Source of the DNA: Nitrospinota bacterium
GTDB taxonomy: Bacteria > UBA8248
Reading direction: 5' to 3'
NCBI GenBank assembly: GCA_029937135.1
Contig: JAPYQX010000180.1
Coordinates: 1 to 6,169 of the forward strand
Length of the DNA: 6,169 bases
Shown: in pieces, positions 6,156-6,169 of the stretch
Layout of the letters: each line of letters opens with the position of its first letter
Numbering within the stretch: the first letter of the stretch is position 1
Notes under the pieces: model-generated
Told to the model about the DNA's origin: nothing
What the model saw: the letters and a program-made list of their open reading frames with translations, nothing else
Database searches by the model: none
Translations under genes and position numbers: made by a program

Positions 6156-6169
6156 CCCACATCCTGGCC

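Noticed and set aside
5929..6169. CRISPR array
   Set aside because: Only two long units with diverged cores and no short identical repeats separated by unique spacers.

Overview
The window is about 6.2 kb of fairly GC-rich bacterial DNA and holds five complete or near-complete genes. Four plus-strand genes (11-4707) encode one ABC importer of the BMP (basic membrane protein, PnrA/YufN-like) class: a permease, a periplasmic binding protein, a double-domain ATPase and a second permease. Facing them on the minus strand (4746-5849) is a ring-opening amidohydrolase of the cyanuric acid hydrolase/barbiturase (AtzD/TrzD) family. The binding protein has a cleavable Sec signal without a lipobox cysteine, which points to a Gram-negative cell with a free periplasmic protein. 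The lineage cannot be fixed from the sequence; an uncultured proteobacterium-like or related phylum is plausible.

Layout: 11-952 permease (its 5' end lies at the window edge), 998-2008 binding protein behind a strong ribosome binding site, 2022-2060 a very stable GC-rich intercistronic hairpin, 2079-3629 ATPase, 3631-4707 second permease starting one base after the ATPase stop. A short convergent gap at about 4680-4745 carries an inverted repeat that may terminate transcription. The amidohydrolase follows on the minus strand. The last 320 bases (5850-6169) contain no convincing gene. They hold two imperfect tandem copies of a repeat of about 114 bp with conserved edges and a diverged core, possibly continuing past the window.

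How the parts may work together: BMP importers usually bring in nucleosides, and AtzD-family enzymes open cyanuric acid, barbituric acid or similar cyclic imide rings. Their adjacency suggests uptake and hydrolysis of a pyrimidine- or triazine-like heterocycle. The binding protein also seems to lack the Asp and Lys that contact ribose in typical nucleoside-binding BMP proteins, which would fit a ligand without a sugar. That link is inference: the two transcription units are convergent, not one operon.
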